NCBI RefSeq assembly: GCF_000091305.1
Contig: NC_013929.1
Coordinates: 2,542,001-2,606,000 of the forward strand
From: Streptomyces scabiei 87.22
GTDB lineage: Bacteria > Actinomycetota > Actinomycetes > Streptomycetales > Streptomycetaceae
Direction of reading: 5' to 3'
DNA length: 64,000 bases
The notes beneath the pieces were generated by a model that worked only from the letters and a program-made list of their open reading frames with translations, was not told the origin of the DNA and ran no database searches. This document shows, in pieces, positions 27,526 through 36,070 of this stretch; position 1 is the first letter of the stretch, and every line of letters starts with the position of its first letter. The position numbers were made by a program, and so were the translations under genes.

Positions 27526-28899
27526 TCACCGGCCACCACGGCGTTCGGGTGCATGAGGACTCCAGCCCTTCAGATACGGCTGGAGCTCATCCAACGTCGG
27601 ATCACGCGGAGTCGGCATACCCGGAGGATGCAGCAGGGGGTTGATGCACCGCACATACTCGCGTGCCCACACCAGCCAACCTCGGGCCAATTCCAGGGCC
27701 TGCTCATCCACGTCCTCGTCCGGCTCGGCAAGACGACGTTCCAACGCATCGCAGTACTCACCGAGTACGACAGCCTCCCGCCAGCGCCCGGCTTCCTCAC
27801 GCAGCACCTCGGCGAACTGCTCTCGGACGGCCTGCTCCTTCGCTTCCTCCATGGCAGCACGCCAGCGAACCTCACGCTCCTCTCTCGCACGTTCCTCCCG
27901 CTCTCTGCGCTGGGCGTCCTCCACCGCTCGCGCCTCGATCTCGCCGAGAACCAGCCCCAGAGATTGTTCAAGGGTCCGGCTTTTGCGGTCCCGCCAGCGG
28001 CCGGGTCTGTCGGCCAACCCGTGGGCGACCTCCACGACGAGACGCGCGGACCGCTCCGGATCCGCGCTCTCGGGAAACTCCTGCCTGATGGTGACCGGAT
28101 ACGCGAAGCCGCCGACCACGACGCCCATCCCGCCCTCGCGCGAGCGGTAAGACAACTCGATCTTCCGTACCTCGTACCCTCGCCGCGCCGCCTCGGCGGC
28201 CAACCCTTGCAGCATCAGAAGCGACCTGCGGCGTAGCACAGACGGCATCACCAGCCGCCCCTCATCGTCCTTAAGGCCAGCTACAACCGGATGAAGGGAC
28301 CCCAGCCGCGTGGGGACCCGAACGGCCGGCGCGTCCGCCTCTGGCCTCTGGCTCCGGGCATTGGGATGCGGGCCCTCCGCGAGGAAGAACTCCAGCCCAG
28401 CCAGGCCGTACGGCACCTTCTCGATGCGCTTCCCCTCCGGCTCCATGCCATGCCGCTTCGCATAGTTGACCGCCCGTCGCCATTCCGCGATCTCCTCATC
28501 ATCGGCATGGGCGAAGCGGACGTGTCCTTCAGCGAGGAGTCGTTCGACCAACTCGCGAGCTTTCGCCCGCCGTGCGCGGGCGACGGGACGCTCACCGTAC
28601 GACGCCGAAGACTCGACGGGCACCGACGACCCACCATGTTCGGCAGGCACCGCGTCGTCGGGATAGCGGCCATGACGAAGGTAGAACCGGCCTGCCTCCG
28701 TGATCTCCGCACGGGCAGCACCGCCGCCCTTGTCCACTGTCAGAAGCCCACGGTCACGCAGGGCATACGCCGAGCGCCAATCGCCCGGCGCCCATGCTCC
28801 GGGTTCCTCACCGGCCGCGAGCCGCTCAAGAAGCGCACGCTGCCGTTCATTCGGAGTAGGCCGTCGTTCCACGGCCGCCAGCCCACACCGCGCAAGCAC
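27526..28899 (-). CDS. Conserved actinobacterial protein of unknown function with coiled coil
   Basis: A 457-residue protein. Residues 15-80 look like a winged-helix unit (ERQRALLERLAAGEEPGAW, then LRDRGLLTV, then EITEAGRFYL). A middle domain follows (RLGSLHPVVAGLKDDEGRLV, then SYRSREGGMGVVVGGFAYPV). Residues about 310-390 form a long charged coiled coil (REREERAREEREVRWR, then EEAKEQAVREQFAEVLREEAG). No catalytic motif is visible. A diverged, truncated second copy of this gene's 5' end and upstream region lies at 56297-56474. The protein could be a DNA-binding or scaffold factor, but this is inference. It is convergent with the DUF4365 pair. Confidence 0.65.
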   Translation of the reverse strand: MLARCGLAAVERRPTPNERQRALLERLAAGEEPGAWAPGDWRSAYALRDRGLLTVDKGGGAARAEITEAGRFYLRHGRYPDDAVPAEHGGSSVPVESSASYGERPVARARRAKARELVERLLAEGHVRFAHADDEEIAEWRRAVNYAKRHGMEPEGKRIEKVPYGLAGLEFFLAEGPHPNARSQRPEADAPAVRVPTRLGSLHPVVAGLKDDEGRLVMPSVLRRRSLLMLQGLAAEAARRGYEVRKIELSYRSREGGMGVVVGGFAYPVTIRQEFPESADPERSARLVVEVAHGLADRPGRWRDRKSRTLEQSLGLVLGEIEARAVEDAQRREREERAREEREVRWRAAMEEAKEQAVREQFAEVLREEAGRWREAVVLGEYCDALERRLAEPDEDVDEQALELARGWLVWAREYVRCINPLLHPPGMPTPRDPTLDELQPYLKGWSPHAPERRGGR

Positions 28900-28985
28900 G
28901 CCCTGTATAGACCCGAAAGAGCGGCTCCCTGCCGTGGGAGTCCCCCTCGGACTGCTCTGGGACTTCCGGCTGCATCGCCGAGAGC
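28802..28985. repeat. Copy 1 of a diverged ~180-bp repeat (gene start and upstream region)
   Basis: This stretch covers the first ~33 codons of the minus-strand gene and ~85 bp upstream of it. It aligns with 56297-56474 in the same orientation. Shared blocks include TGCCGTTC, CAGCCCACACCGCGC, CGAAAGA and CTGGGACTTCCGGCT. The alignment needs a net gap of about 11 bases between the coding and upstream parts. The two copies are about 27.5 kb apart. Confidence 0.65.
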
Positions 28986-29153
28986 GTCACCAGCCCTCAA
29001 CACCCCATCAGCAGTCACCCCATCGACAGGGCCTGACGTGCCCAAAAGCCGCCTGACGCCCCATCAGGACGAGCGTCACGAGCGTCATTTCAGCGTCAAG
29101 ATATCGCCCGTAACGCCCACACCGCACATAACGCGCACCCGGAAAACCGCAGG

Positions 29154-29230
29154 TCAGGAACCCTTCGCGGCCGGTTCAAGGATCGCGACGCACTCCACAT
29201 GATGCGCCATTGGGAACATGTCCGGATGCC
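29154..29230 (-). pseudogene. 3'-end remnant of a TrmA/RumA-family RNA methyltransferase gene
   Basis: Reading the minus strand, the last codons before TGA (29154-29156) encode HPDMFPMAHHVECVAILEP followed by AAKGS. The block FPM-x-HH-x-E-x-VA is the conserved C-terminal end of class I RNA uracil-5-methyltransferases. Upstream the similarity stops within about 10 residues, so only the terminal ~25 codons remain. Intact 3' ends like this are often left by site-specific integration or by recombination. Confidence 0.5.
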
Positions 29231-29529
29231 ACCGATAAAGAAATGTTCGGGTCAGAGGCCCTTTCCCGGCTGCCGGGAGGGCTTACCCAGGGTCGGAACG
29301 TCACGACCTCACCCTCATCTGCACCATCTTTCGACCGGGTTCCCGCCGCCTCAGCCGTCGTCTGGCGTTCGACGCCCTGGGGTGGAGTAGCGACGGTGGG
29401 CAAGGGAACGTCCAGGCTCTCCCCGGCTTCCAGGACAGCCGCTACTACGCGGGCACGGGACTCTGCCGGGGACGCTCGTGTTCGAACGGAAGTTATGGCC
29501 AGGGTTTACAGCTGTCCGTTGCCCAAAGG

Positions 29530-29577
29530 GCCAGGGCCTCTCCGGTCAGCGGGGAGTGACACCGGAGAGGCCCTGGC
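29530..29577. terminator. 17-bp perfect hairpin terminator
   Basis: Arms GCCAGGGCCTCTCCGGT (29530-29546) and its exact complement (29561-29577) enclose a 14-base loop. It lies 36 bp beyond the stop of the GH13 remnant on the minus strand, so it is probably the surviving terminator of that gene. The stretch 29236-29529 between the two remnants contains no gene I can support. Confidence 0.8.
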
Positions 29578-29613
29578 GAATCGGGAGGGGGCATTACCCC
29601 CCGGAGGGAGCTG

Positions 29614-29865
29614 TCAGATTTGGAGCCAGATCGCGTGATCCGGTTGCAGCAGTCGATCCGTCATCGGGACGCCGGCCAGCAGGGTCGGGGTATGTTCGGG
29701 CAGCCGGTACGGCTCGTCCTAGAGGTTGACCACGCACAGGAAACCGGGGTCGCGGCGGAAGGGGAGGACACCGACGGGGGCGTCGACCGCGCGAGGGACA
29801 GCGCTATAGGCGACAACCACCAGGTCCGGCTCCAGCTCGAACTGATGGTCCGGGGCCTCCAGTTT
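29614..29865 (-). pseudogene. C-terminal remnant of a GH13 alpha-glucosidase gene
   Basis: The minus-strand frame reads FRRDPGFLCVVNL, stop, DEPYRLPEHTPTLLAG and LLQPDHAIWL before the final TGA at 29614-29616. This is the C-terminal beta-sandwich end of GH13 alpha-glucosidases, where VVNLS-x-EP and LP-x-DTAVWL are usual. An in-frame TAG interrupts it where the family normally has Ser, and everything upstream of about 84 codons is missing. It abuts the dehydrogenase gene. Confidence 0.6.
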
Positions 29866-29889
29866 GGTCCGCCGCTGACACCCCACCGC

Positions 29890-30684
29890 TTACATATGGG
29901 TGCCGCCGTCTATGCGGATCTCCGTGCCGGTGATGAACGCGCCGTCCACCGAGCCGAGCATGGCGACGACGCCCGCGACCGTCTCCGGACCGGCGAAGCC
30001 CTCGCCGATGGCCGGAAGCAGCTTCATCATGACTTCGTAGTTCGCGTCGTCGGGCAGGCCCGGGCCGACGTTCTCCTTGCTGGTGCCGCTCGCGTCGGTC
30101 ATCCCGGAGGAGATCGAGCCCGGCGCGACGGCGGTGAAGCGGATGCCCTGCTTGCTGTACTCGGCGGCGAGCGCGTGGGTCATGGCCTGGATGCCGCCCT
30201 TGCTGGCGGCGTAGGCAGCCATGTAGGGGTGCGCGAAGCTCGCCGAGGTGGAGCTGAAGTTGACCACGGCCGGGCTCTCGCCCTGGAGCAGCGCCGGGAT
30301 CGTCTCGCGGATCATCAGGAAGGTGCCGGTCAGGTTGACCGCGATGACCTGGTTGAACTGTTCCAGGCTGGTCTCGTGGGTGTGCGAGGAGCGCAGAATG
30401 CCGGCCGCGTTGACCAGCACGTCCAGGCTGCCGCCGAGGGCGGCGAGGGCCGCCGCGACGGCCTCGCGGACGGAAGTCTCGTCGGCGATGTTCACCTGGA
30501 CGGTGTGCAGACGTGCCTGGGTACCGGTGTCGGCAGCGAGCTTACGGGTGGCGGTCAGGCCGGCCGTGTCGACGTCGGCGGCGACGACGTGGCCGCCCTC
30601 GGCGAGCATGCGCAGGACGGTGGCCTGGCCGATGCCGGAGCCTGCTCCGGTGATCAGGACACGGCGGTCGTCGTAGCGGTTCAT
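29890..30684 (-). CDS. Short-chain dehydrogenase/reductase (SDR)
   Basis: A 264-residue classical SDR, an NAD(P)-dependent oxidoreductase of alcohols or ketones. The cofactor motif TGAGSGIG is at residues 12-19 and the structural motif NAAG at about 91-94. The catalytic Ser is in FSSTSASFAH and the YxxxK pair is in YAASKGG. The C-terminal INGG-type strand is TEIRIDGG. It lies downstream of the GH2 gene in the same direction, separated by a fragment of esterase. If part of the glycoside operon, it could oxidise a released sugar or aglycone. The cofactor choice and substrate are not readable from the sequence. Confidence 0.85.
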   Translation of the reverse strand: MNRYDDRRVLITGAGSGIGQATVLRMLAEGGHVVAADVDTAGLTATRKLAADTGTQARLHTVQVNIADETSVREAVAAALAALGGSLDVLVNAAGILRSSHTHETSLEQFNQVIAVNLTGTFLMIRETIPALLQGESPAVVNFSSTSASFAHPYMAAYAASKGGIQAMTHALAAEYSKQGIRFTAVAPGSISSGMTDASGTSKENVGPGLPDDANYEVMMKLLPAIGEGFAGPETVAGVVAMLGSVDGAFITGTEIRIDGGTHM

Positions 30685-30814
30685 AGGAGTGCTCCAGTTT
30701 GTGGCGAGTGAGTCTGGTGGTCGGTCGGCTGGTGGAGGTATGGCGTGGCCTTGCGTCGGCTGCCTGCGCGAACGCGTTTGGCGTGCTGCCGGGTGGGCCG
30801 CGCGTGGTGGAACG

Positions 30815-30982
30815 TCAGGAGCCGACGATGTCGTGGGCAGGTTCGGTCACGAAGGTGACGGCACCGCCGATGAGCCGGGTGCTCTCAGGCTGGGCGGAGT
30901 CGAAGGCGGGCCGGCCAGGCTCGCCCGACTTCGGGAACTGACCCCCGGCGGTGGCGAGTTCCTCGCAGGTCGCCTGCTCGCG
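30815..30982 (-). pseudogene. C-terminal fragment of a type B carboxylesterase gene
   Basis: Translates as EELATAGGQFPKSGEPGRPAF, then DSAQPESTRLIGGAVTFVTE and PAHDIVGS. This nearly repeats the last 56 residues of the intact carboxylesterase at 36060-37631 (EELTTAWSQFLATGEPGWPAF, and so on). There is no upstream catalytic part. It lies just downstream of the GH2 gene, so the GH3-GH2 block is bracketed by esterase 3' ends. Confidence 0.8.
30821..30966. repeat. Direct repeat, copy 1 (146 bp; partner 36081-36226)
   Basis: Aligned without gaps to 36081-36226 at a constant offset of 5260 bp, with 13 mismatches by my count. Both copies are 3' coding sequence of the carboxylesterase on the minus strand. 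Mismatches are concentrated in the last third. Confidence 0.85.
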
Positions 30983-31041
30983 AGTCACGTCTGTTTCTCT
31001 TGCGACGGAGACGGAGCCCACGCGGGCGAAGCCGAGATCGT

Positions 31042-33468
31042 TCAGCGTGCTTCGAGGGTGAGGTGCGAGACGCCGTGCAGGCGCGACGTCGCGGTGAAGT
31101 GGACGCTCCCGGTTTGACCCGTGGATCGCAGGACGGCGAGAGCACGACCGCGGTACGCGCGCTGAGTGGGATCGGCGAACGGACGGGTGGGGTCAGGTCT
31201 GGCGCTGCCGTACCCGACGAGTTCGGCCGGGCCCTCGACCTTGAGCTCGATGTCGTCGTCCGCGAGCATCTCCACCGTGCCGGCGCTGTCGACGATCTCG
31301 ACCTCGATGAACGCGAGGTCGTCGCCGTCGGCCCGCAGGCGAGCCCGGTCCGTGGTCAGACGGACCTGGAGGTCCTCCCCCGCCGAGCGGAGAACCGTCC
31401 GGGACACCTCGCGCCCTCCTCGGTGGCCGACCGCGACGAGCTCGCCGGCGGCGTACGTGGTGGTGAACCGAGCGGTGTAGCGACGTCGCCTCCCGGCCCT
31501 GCGGCGGCCGGCGGAACGCCCGTTGACGAACAGCTCCACCTCGTCGTCCGCGGAGTAGACCTCGATCTCGGCCTTGCGGCCCGCGCACCCGCGCCAGGCC
31601 CAGCTCTCGACAGCGTCGGTGCTGCGCCACGCGACCCGTGCGACCGGCTGTCCCGCCTGGTCGAGGGGCCGCACACCGATCGCCGGCCCGGGGTGCGTTC
31701 CCCATGCCACCTGCCCGAGGCGCAGCGAGAAGTCCGGTTGCCCGGTCAGGTCGATGACGCCGGGCCCGGCGATGAGGTAGGGATACGGCTTGACCAGTCC
31801 GGTCCTGCGTCCGGGCGCCCACACTCCGACCCCCGACTCCCCGAGGTACTCCCAGCCGACCCAGATGAAGTCGCCGATGACGGACGGGTATTGCGTGACG
31901 AGGTCCCACGCACGGGCGATGTCTCCCGGCAGGGTCTCGCTGCCGACGATCACGCGGTCGGGGTACGCCTTCACGTCGTGCTTGTACCGCGCCAGCCCGT
32001 AGTTGTAGCCGGCGATGTCCACCTCGGCGAACGCGTCGCGTGTCGCACGGTCGGCGATGGGGAGCCGCGAGACGACGTCCATCATGCGCCCGATCTGGTT
32101 GACCATGCGATTGGCTTCCGTGCTGCCGGGCCCCTGTTTGTTGTGCTGAGCCCCCTCCGGCGTGTCGGAAGCACCCGAGTACGGGGACCTGTTCATCGAC
32201 GACAGGACGTTGAGGAAGATGTTGAGGGCCACCGTGACCGGCCGGTCCGGGTCTGCCGCCTTGACGTACGCGGTGATCTCACGGGTGAGCGCGACGCCGT
32301 CGGGGTGCGCGGTCTCGGGGATCTCGTTGCCGATCGAGTAGATGACGACGGAGGGCCGGTTTCGATCCTTCTCGATCATGCGGTCGGCATCCTCGCGCCA
32401 GGTGTCCAGGAACCGGTGCGAGAAGTCGTGCGTGGATTTGGACTGGATCCAGTAGTCGGCGAGTTCGTCCATCACGTACATGCCCAGCTCGTCACACGCG
32501 TCGAGCAGGTGACGTGACATCGGATGGTGAGCCGACCGGACGGCGTTGAAGCCGTTCTCCTTGAGGATCCGGATGCGCCGGAACTCGGCGGCCCGGTGGG
32601 TGGCGGCTCCCAGGACGCCGTTGTCGTGGTGGATGCACGCGCCGCGCAGGTTGACCTGCTGCTTGTTGATCCGCAGGCCGTGGCGGGCGTCGACGTGCAC
32701 CGTGCGCAGCCCCACGAGCTCGCGACGGGTGTCGACGACGGCACCGTCGTGCTCGACCGTCGTGACGAGCCGGTAGCGGAACGGGTCCTCGGCGGACCAC
32801 AGGCGAACCGCGGGCACGTGCAGGTGCGCGATCCCGTCGTCGCCCGCCACGGCCTGCGCCACGGCCCCCGCGTCGGAGTGCAGTACGGTGCGGACGTGCA
32901 CGGGCCTGTCGCTGTCGTTCACGACTGCGGTCCGGACCTCGACGACCGCGTCAGCGCCGAGGAGCGTCGTACGCACGCCGACACCGTCGTCCTCCAGACG
33001 CACCCGACTGCGAATCCGCAGGGACACCGACCGGTACAGGCCCGAGCCGGGGTACCAGCGGCCTGCGGGCTGTGCGCTGTTGTCGACGTCGACGGCGATC
33101 TCGTTCTCGTCGTCCCAGTTCAGGACGTCGTCGATACGGAAGCCGAACTCGGTGTACCCGCTGCGCACCGTTCCGACCCGGTGGCCGTTCACGGTCACGA
33201 CCGACTCGCCCTGGATGCCGTCGAAGCGGAGCTGGACCTCTCGACCGCGGTACGCGGGGTCGGCGTACCAGTGCGTGCGATAGGTGTACCGGCCACCCGG
33301 GAACCATCCGGTGTCGGACCTGCCGGAGGCGTCGGACGAGCGGGGCTCGGTGATCATCGCGTCGTGCGGGAGGCGTACGGCGGCCTCTTCGGCACTGCCC
33401 GGGCGACTCATGGTCCAGTCACGAAGATCGACGCGGTCTGCGTCGAGCTGCACGTCGGTCCCGGTCAT
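31042..33468 (-). CDS. GH2 family glycoside hydrolase (beta-galactosidase-like)
   Basis: An 808-residue GH2 enzyme, which hydrolyses terminal beta-linked sugars (galactose, glucuronate or mannose). The sugar-binding N-terminal domain (GWFPGGRYTYRTHWY, then FDGIQGESVVTVNGHRVG) precedes the immunoglobulin-like domain and the TIM barrel. The acid/base Glu is in YSIGNEIPE, and the nucleophile is probably in VIVGSETLPGD. FNAVRSAHHP is the family signature ahead of the active site. The C-terminus has added beta domains (DEVELFVNGRSAG). There is no signal peptide, so it is cytoplasmic and acts on imported glycosides. The start ATG overlaps the GH3 stop (ATGA), so the two are coupled. The sugar specificity is uncertain. 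Confidence 0.85.
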   Translation of the reverse strand: MTGTDVQLDADRVDLRDWTMSRPGSAEEAAVRLPHDAMITEPRSSDASGRSDTGWFPGGRYTYRTHWYADPAYRGREVQLRFDGIQGESVVTVNGHRVGTVRSGYTEFGFRIDDVLNWDDENEIAVDVDNSAQPAGRWYPGSGLYRSVSLRIRSRVRLEDDGVGVRTTLLGADAVVEVRTAVVNDSDRPVHVRTVLHSDAGAVAQAVAGDDGIAHLHVPAVRLWSAEDPFRYRLVTTVEHDGAVVDTRRELVGLRTVHVDARHGLRINKQQVNLRGACIHHDNGVLGAATHRAAEFRRIRILKENGFNAVRSAHHPMSRHLLDACDELGMYVMDELADYWIQSKSTHDFSHRFLDTWREDADRMIEKDRNRPSVVIYSIGNEIPETAHPDGVALTREITAYVKAADPDRPVTVALNIFLNVLSSMNRSPYSGASDTPEGAQHNKQGPGSTEANRMVNQIGRMMDVVSRLPIADRATRDAFAEVDIAGYNYGLARYKHDVKAYPDRVIVGSETLPGDIARAWDLVTQYPSVIGDFIWVGWEYLGESGVGVWAPGRRTGLVKPYPYLIAGPGVIDLTGQPDFSLRLGQVAWGTHPGPAIGVRPLDQAGQPVARVAWRSTDAVESWAWRGCAGRKAEIEVYSADDEVELFVNGRSAGRRRAGRRRRYTARFTTTYAAGELVAVGHRGGREVSRTVLRSAGEDLQVRLTTDRARLRADGDDLAFIEVEIVDSAGTVEMLADDDIELKVEGPAELVGYGSARPDPTRPFADPTQRAYRGRALAVLRSTGQTGSVHFTATSRLHGVSHLTLEAR

Positions 33469-35795
33469 CGGGTCACCTCCAGGGTGGTGGTGAGCTGGGC
33501 GGTGGAGCTGCCGCCGACCCAGAGGTCGAGGACGGTGGCGTCGAGCTGGTACGTGCGGGTCGCGGCGCTCCAGTAGCGGAGCTGGTCGGGGCCGAGCTCG
33601 AAGCTCACGGTGGTGGTGGTGCCTGCGGGGACCGGGACTCGCTCGAAGCCCTTGAGCTCCCGCACGGGCCGCGACGACGACCCGTAGCGCTGGTGGACGT
33701 ACAGCTGCACGACCTCGTCGGCGTCGCGCTCGGAAGTGTTGGTGACGTCGACCGACACGGTTGCGGTGCCGCGGCCGCCGGTCATGGACGTCCGGTCGGT
33801 CCGGAGGTTCGTGTACGCGAACGTGGCGTAGGACAGGCCGTGGCCGAACGGGTACAGGGGCGCCCCGTCCTCCTGGAAGTACCGGGCGTCCTGGTCCTGC
33901 GGGGCGAAGGTCCGGTAGTGGGAATACACGAGCGGCACCTGACCGACGTGACGGGGCCATGTGAAGGGCAGGCGGCCGGCGGGCGATACGTCACCCACCA
34001 GCACGGAGGCGACCGCTTCTCCGCCACGTGTCCCCGGGTACCACGCCTGCACGATGGCGGGGACGTGCTCGTCCGCCCACCGCAGGTCCAGTGGACGGCC
34101 CGACAGCACGACCAGGACCACGGGCGTGCCGGTCGCGGCGACGCGCTGCAGTTGCTCGAGCTGACGGCCGGGGAGGTCGAGCGTGGAGGTCGACGCCTTC
34201 TCGCCGATCTGGTTCTGCGGCTGGCCGACGACCACGATCGCGACGTCGGCGTCCCGGGCGGCGGCGACGGCGCGCTCGATCTCGGCGTCCTCGTTCAGGT
34301 CGGGCGGGGTCGGGACGACCGTCGGGTCCAGGACGTCGAACGGTGACGGGTGCAGCCGCTCGGGGGCACCGACCCCGGCCGCATACTCGACTCGGATGCC
34401 GTCCCCGAGCCGGGCACGCAGCCCGTCGAGGATCGTGACCGCCTCGGAGGTGTCGTGGTCGAGCACCCAAGGTCCGAGCGTGTCGCGCCGGGAGTCGGCG
34501 AGCCGGCCGATGACGGCGACGCCGGTGAGCTGCTCGGGCCGCAGAGGCAGCGTGGCCGCGTCGTTCTTGAGGAGGACGAGGGTGCGCTCGGCCGCATCCC
34601 GGGCGGCATCACGATGCGCCGAGGCGTTCAGGACCGCGGGTGCCGCGTCCTCGTCGGTGTAGGGGTTCTCGAACAGGCCGAGGCGGAACTTCACCGCGAG
34701 CACCCGCGACACGGCGGTGTCCAGCGTTTCCTCGGCGACCAGCCCGTCGCGTACCGCTTGCGGGAGGTGGTCGAACGCCGGGGTGAAGGTGCACATCTCC
34801 ATGTCGAGGCCCGCGTTCAGCGCCCGCACGGCGGCGTCCTGTTGGTCCTTCGCGAAGTGCTGTGTCTGAAGCGACTGCACGGCGTTGGCGTCCGAGACGA
34901 TCCAGCCGTCGAAGTGCAGTTCGTCGCGCAGCAGGTCGCTCAGCAGCCACCGGTTCGCGGAGGCCGGCACGCCGTTGAGGTCCATGTAGGCGCTCATGAC
35001 GTTGGCGGCGCCCGCTTCGATCGCGGCTCGGAAGGGCGGCAGGTAGACGTTGCGCAGCTCGGCGTCGGAGATGTCGGCGTCGTCGTAGTCGCGCCCGCCG
35101 CGAGCGGCGCCGTACCCCAGGAAGTGCTTCGCGCCGGCGAGGACGCTCTCGGCTCCGAGGTCGCCCTGGAACCCGCGGACCTGCGCCGCGGCCATGGCCG
35201 CGGCGAGCACCGGGTCCTCCCCGGCCCCCTCGATCATGCGGCCCCAGCGAGGGTCGCGGGCTATGTCGATCATGGGTGCGAACGTCCAGCGGATCCCCGC
35301 CGCGCGCGCCTCGCGGGCCGCGACGACCTGCGCCGCCTCGGCGGCGTCCGGGTCCCAGCTCGCGGCCATCGCGATCGGCACGGGAAAGACCGTACGCAGC
35401 CCGTGGATCACGTCGTTGCCGAACAGCAGCGGGATGCCCAGCCGGGTGTCCTCGACGGCGCGGCGCTGTAGCCGGTTGCCCAGGGCGGGGTCCTTGACGA
35501 ACAACAGCGACCCGGCGCCGCCGCGGGAGACGGTGTCCTCGACGTCGTGGGGCTGCTGGACGAAGGCACGGTGTTCGGGCGGCAGGGACTCGATGTCGAA
35601 GTCGTCGGGGATCGGCTCGCCGGTGCCCATGTAGAAGAACTGGGTGAGTTGTCCGGCCTTCTCCTCCAGGGTCATTTGGGCCAGCAGATCTGCCACTCGA
35701 TCCTCGACGGGCAGACCGGCGTCGCGGTAGCGCGCCTCGCCCTGCGTTCTCCGGGTGCCGGCGTCGTTCGGGATCGTGTCGGGGGTGGTTGTCAT
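33465..35795 (-). CDS. GH3 beta-glucosidase with fibronectin III-like C-terminus
   Basis: A 776-residue GH3 enzyme releasing terminal beta-linked glucose or xylose. The N-terminal barrel includes WTFAPMIDIARDPRWGR and GAKHFLGYGAARGG, and the nucleophile Asp is in WIVSDANAVQSL. The second domain follows (TLVLLKNDAATLPL, then AIVVVGQ). The C-terminal fibronectin III-like domain ends at YQLDATVLDLWVGGSS. I chose ATG 35795 because GAAGGAGA lies seven bases upstream; frames further up are not coding. No signal peptide, so an intracellular role. It is the upstream partner of the GH2 gene in an operon. Confidence 0.9.
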   Translation of the reverse strand: MTTTPDTIPNDAGTRRTQGEARYRDAGLPVEDRVADLLAQMTLEEKAGQLTQFFYMGTGEPIPDDFDIESLPPEHRAFVQQPHDVEDTVSRGGAGSLLFVKDPALGNRLQRRAVEDTRLGIPLLFGNDVIHGLRTVFPVPIAMAASWDPDAAEAAQVVAAREARAAGIRWTFAPMIDIARDPRWGRMIEGAGEDPVLAAAMAAAQVRGFQGDLGAESVLAGAKHFLGYGAARGGRDYDDADISDAELRNVYLPPFRAAIEAGAANVMSAYMDLNGVPASANRWLLSDLLRDELHFDGWIVSDANAVQSLQTQHFAKDQQDAAVRALNAGLDMEMCTFTPAFDHLPQAVRDGLVAEETLDTAVSRVLAVKFRLGLFENPYTDEDAAPAVLNASAHRDAARDAAERTLVLLKNDAATLPLRPEQLTGVAVIGRLADSRRDTLGPWVLDHDTSEAVTILDGLRARLGDGIRVEYAAGVGAPERLHPSPFDVLDPTVVPTPPDLNEDAEIERAVAAARDADVAIVVVGQPQNQIGEKASTSTLDLPGRQLEQLQRVAATGTPVVLVVLSGRPLDLRWADEHVPAIVQAWYPGTRGGEAVASVLVGDVSPAGRLPFTWPRHVGQVPLVYSHYRTFAPQDQDARYFQEDGAPLYPFGHGLSYATFAYTNLRTDRTSMTGGRGTATVSVDVTNTSERDADEVVQLYVHQRYGSSSRPVRELKGFERVPVPAGTTTTVSFELGPDQLRYWSAATRTYQLDATVLDLWVGGSSTAQLTTTLEVTR

Positions 35796-35815
35796 GGGGG
35801 GTCTCCTTCGTTGTT

Positions 35816-36070
35816 CTAAGCGCGGCGTCCGCAAGGAGCGACCGCAGGGTCTGGGGCCCATGTGCGGTAGCCGGGCCCGTTCAGGTGAAGGTCGTCGTGG
35901 GTGTACTGGCTGCGCAGGCCACCGCGGTGGGCGGCGAGGACCGGCCACAGGTCGACGTATCGGGCGTCGTCCTGGTCGGTGATCCGGTGCGCTGCGGCGT
36001 TGAGCTCGCGCCCCCTTCGCAGCTCTGCGCGGGCGCCGGGCAAGCGGCGTGGTGGGACGTCAGGTGTCAT
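35816..36070 (-). pseudogene. C-terminal remnant of an SGNH/GDSL hydrolase gene
   Basis: The minus-strand frame encodes ELNAAAHRITDQDDARYVDL, then YTHDDLHLNGPGYRTWA, ending at TAA 35816-35818. DDLHLNG-x-GY is block V of GDSL-type hydrolases, with the catalytic Asp and His. The nucleophile block (GDSL) and the first two-thirds of the protein are missing. It begins within the 3' end of the carboxylesterase gene and lies just upstream of the GH3 gene. Confidence 0.7.

Noticed and set aside
29620..30711. + strand open frame over the SDR gene and GH13 remnant
   Set aside because: It is antisense to a clear SDR with TGxxxGIG and YxxxK motifs.
31193..31909. Minus-strand open frame inside the GH2 gene
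   Set aside because: It is an out-of-phase frame within a gene with clear GH2 catalytic motifs.
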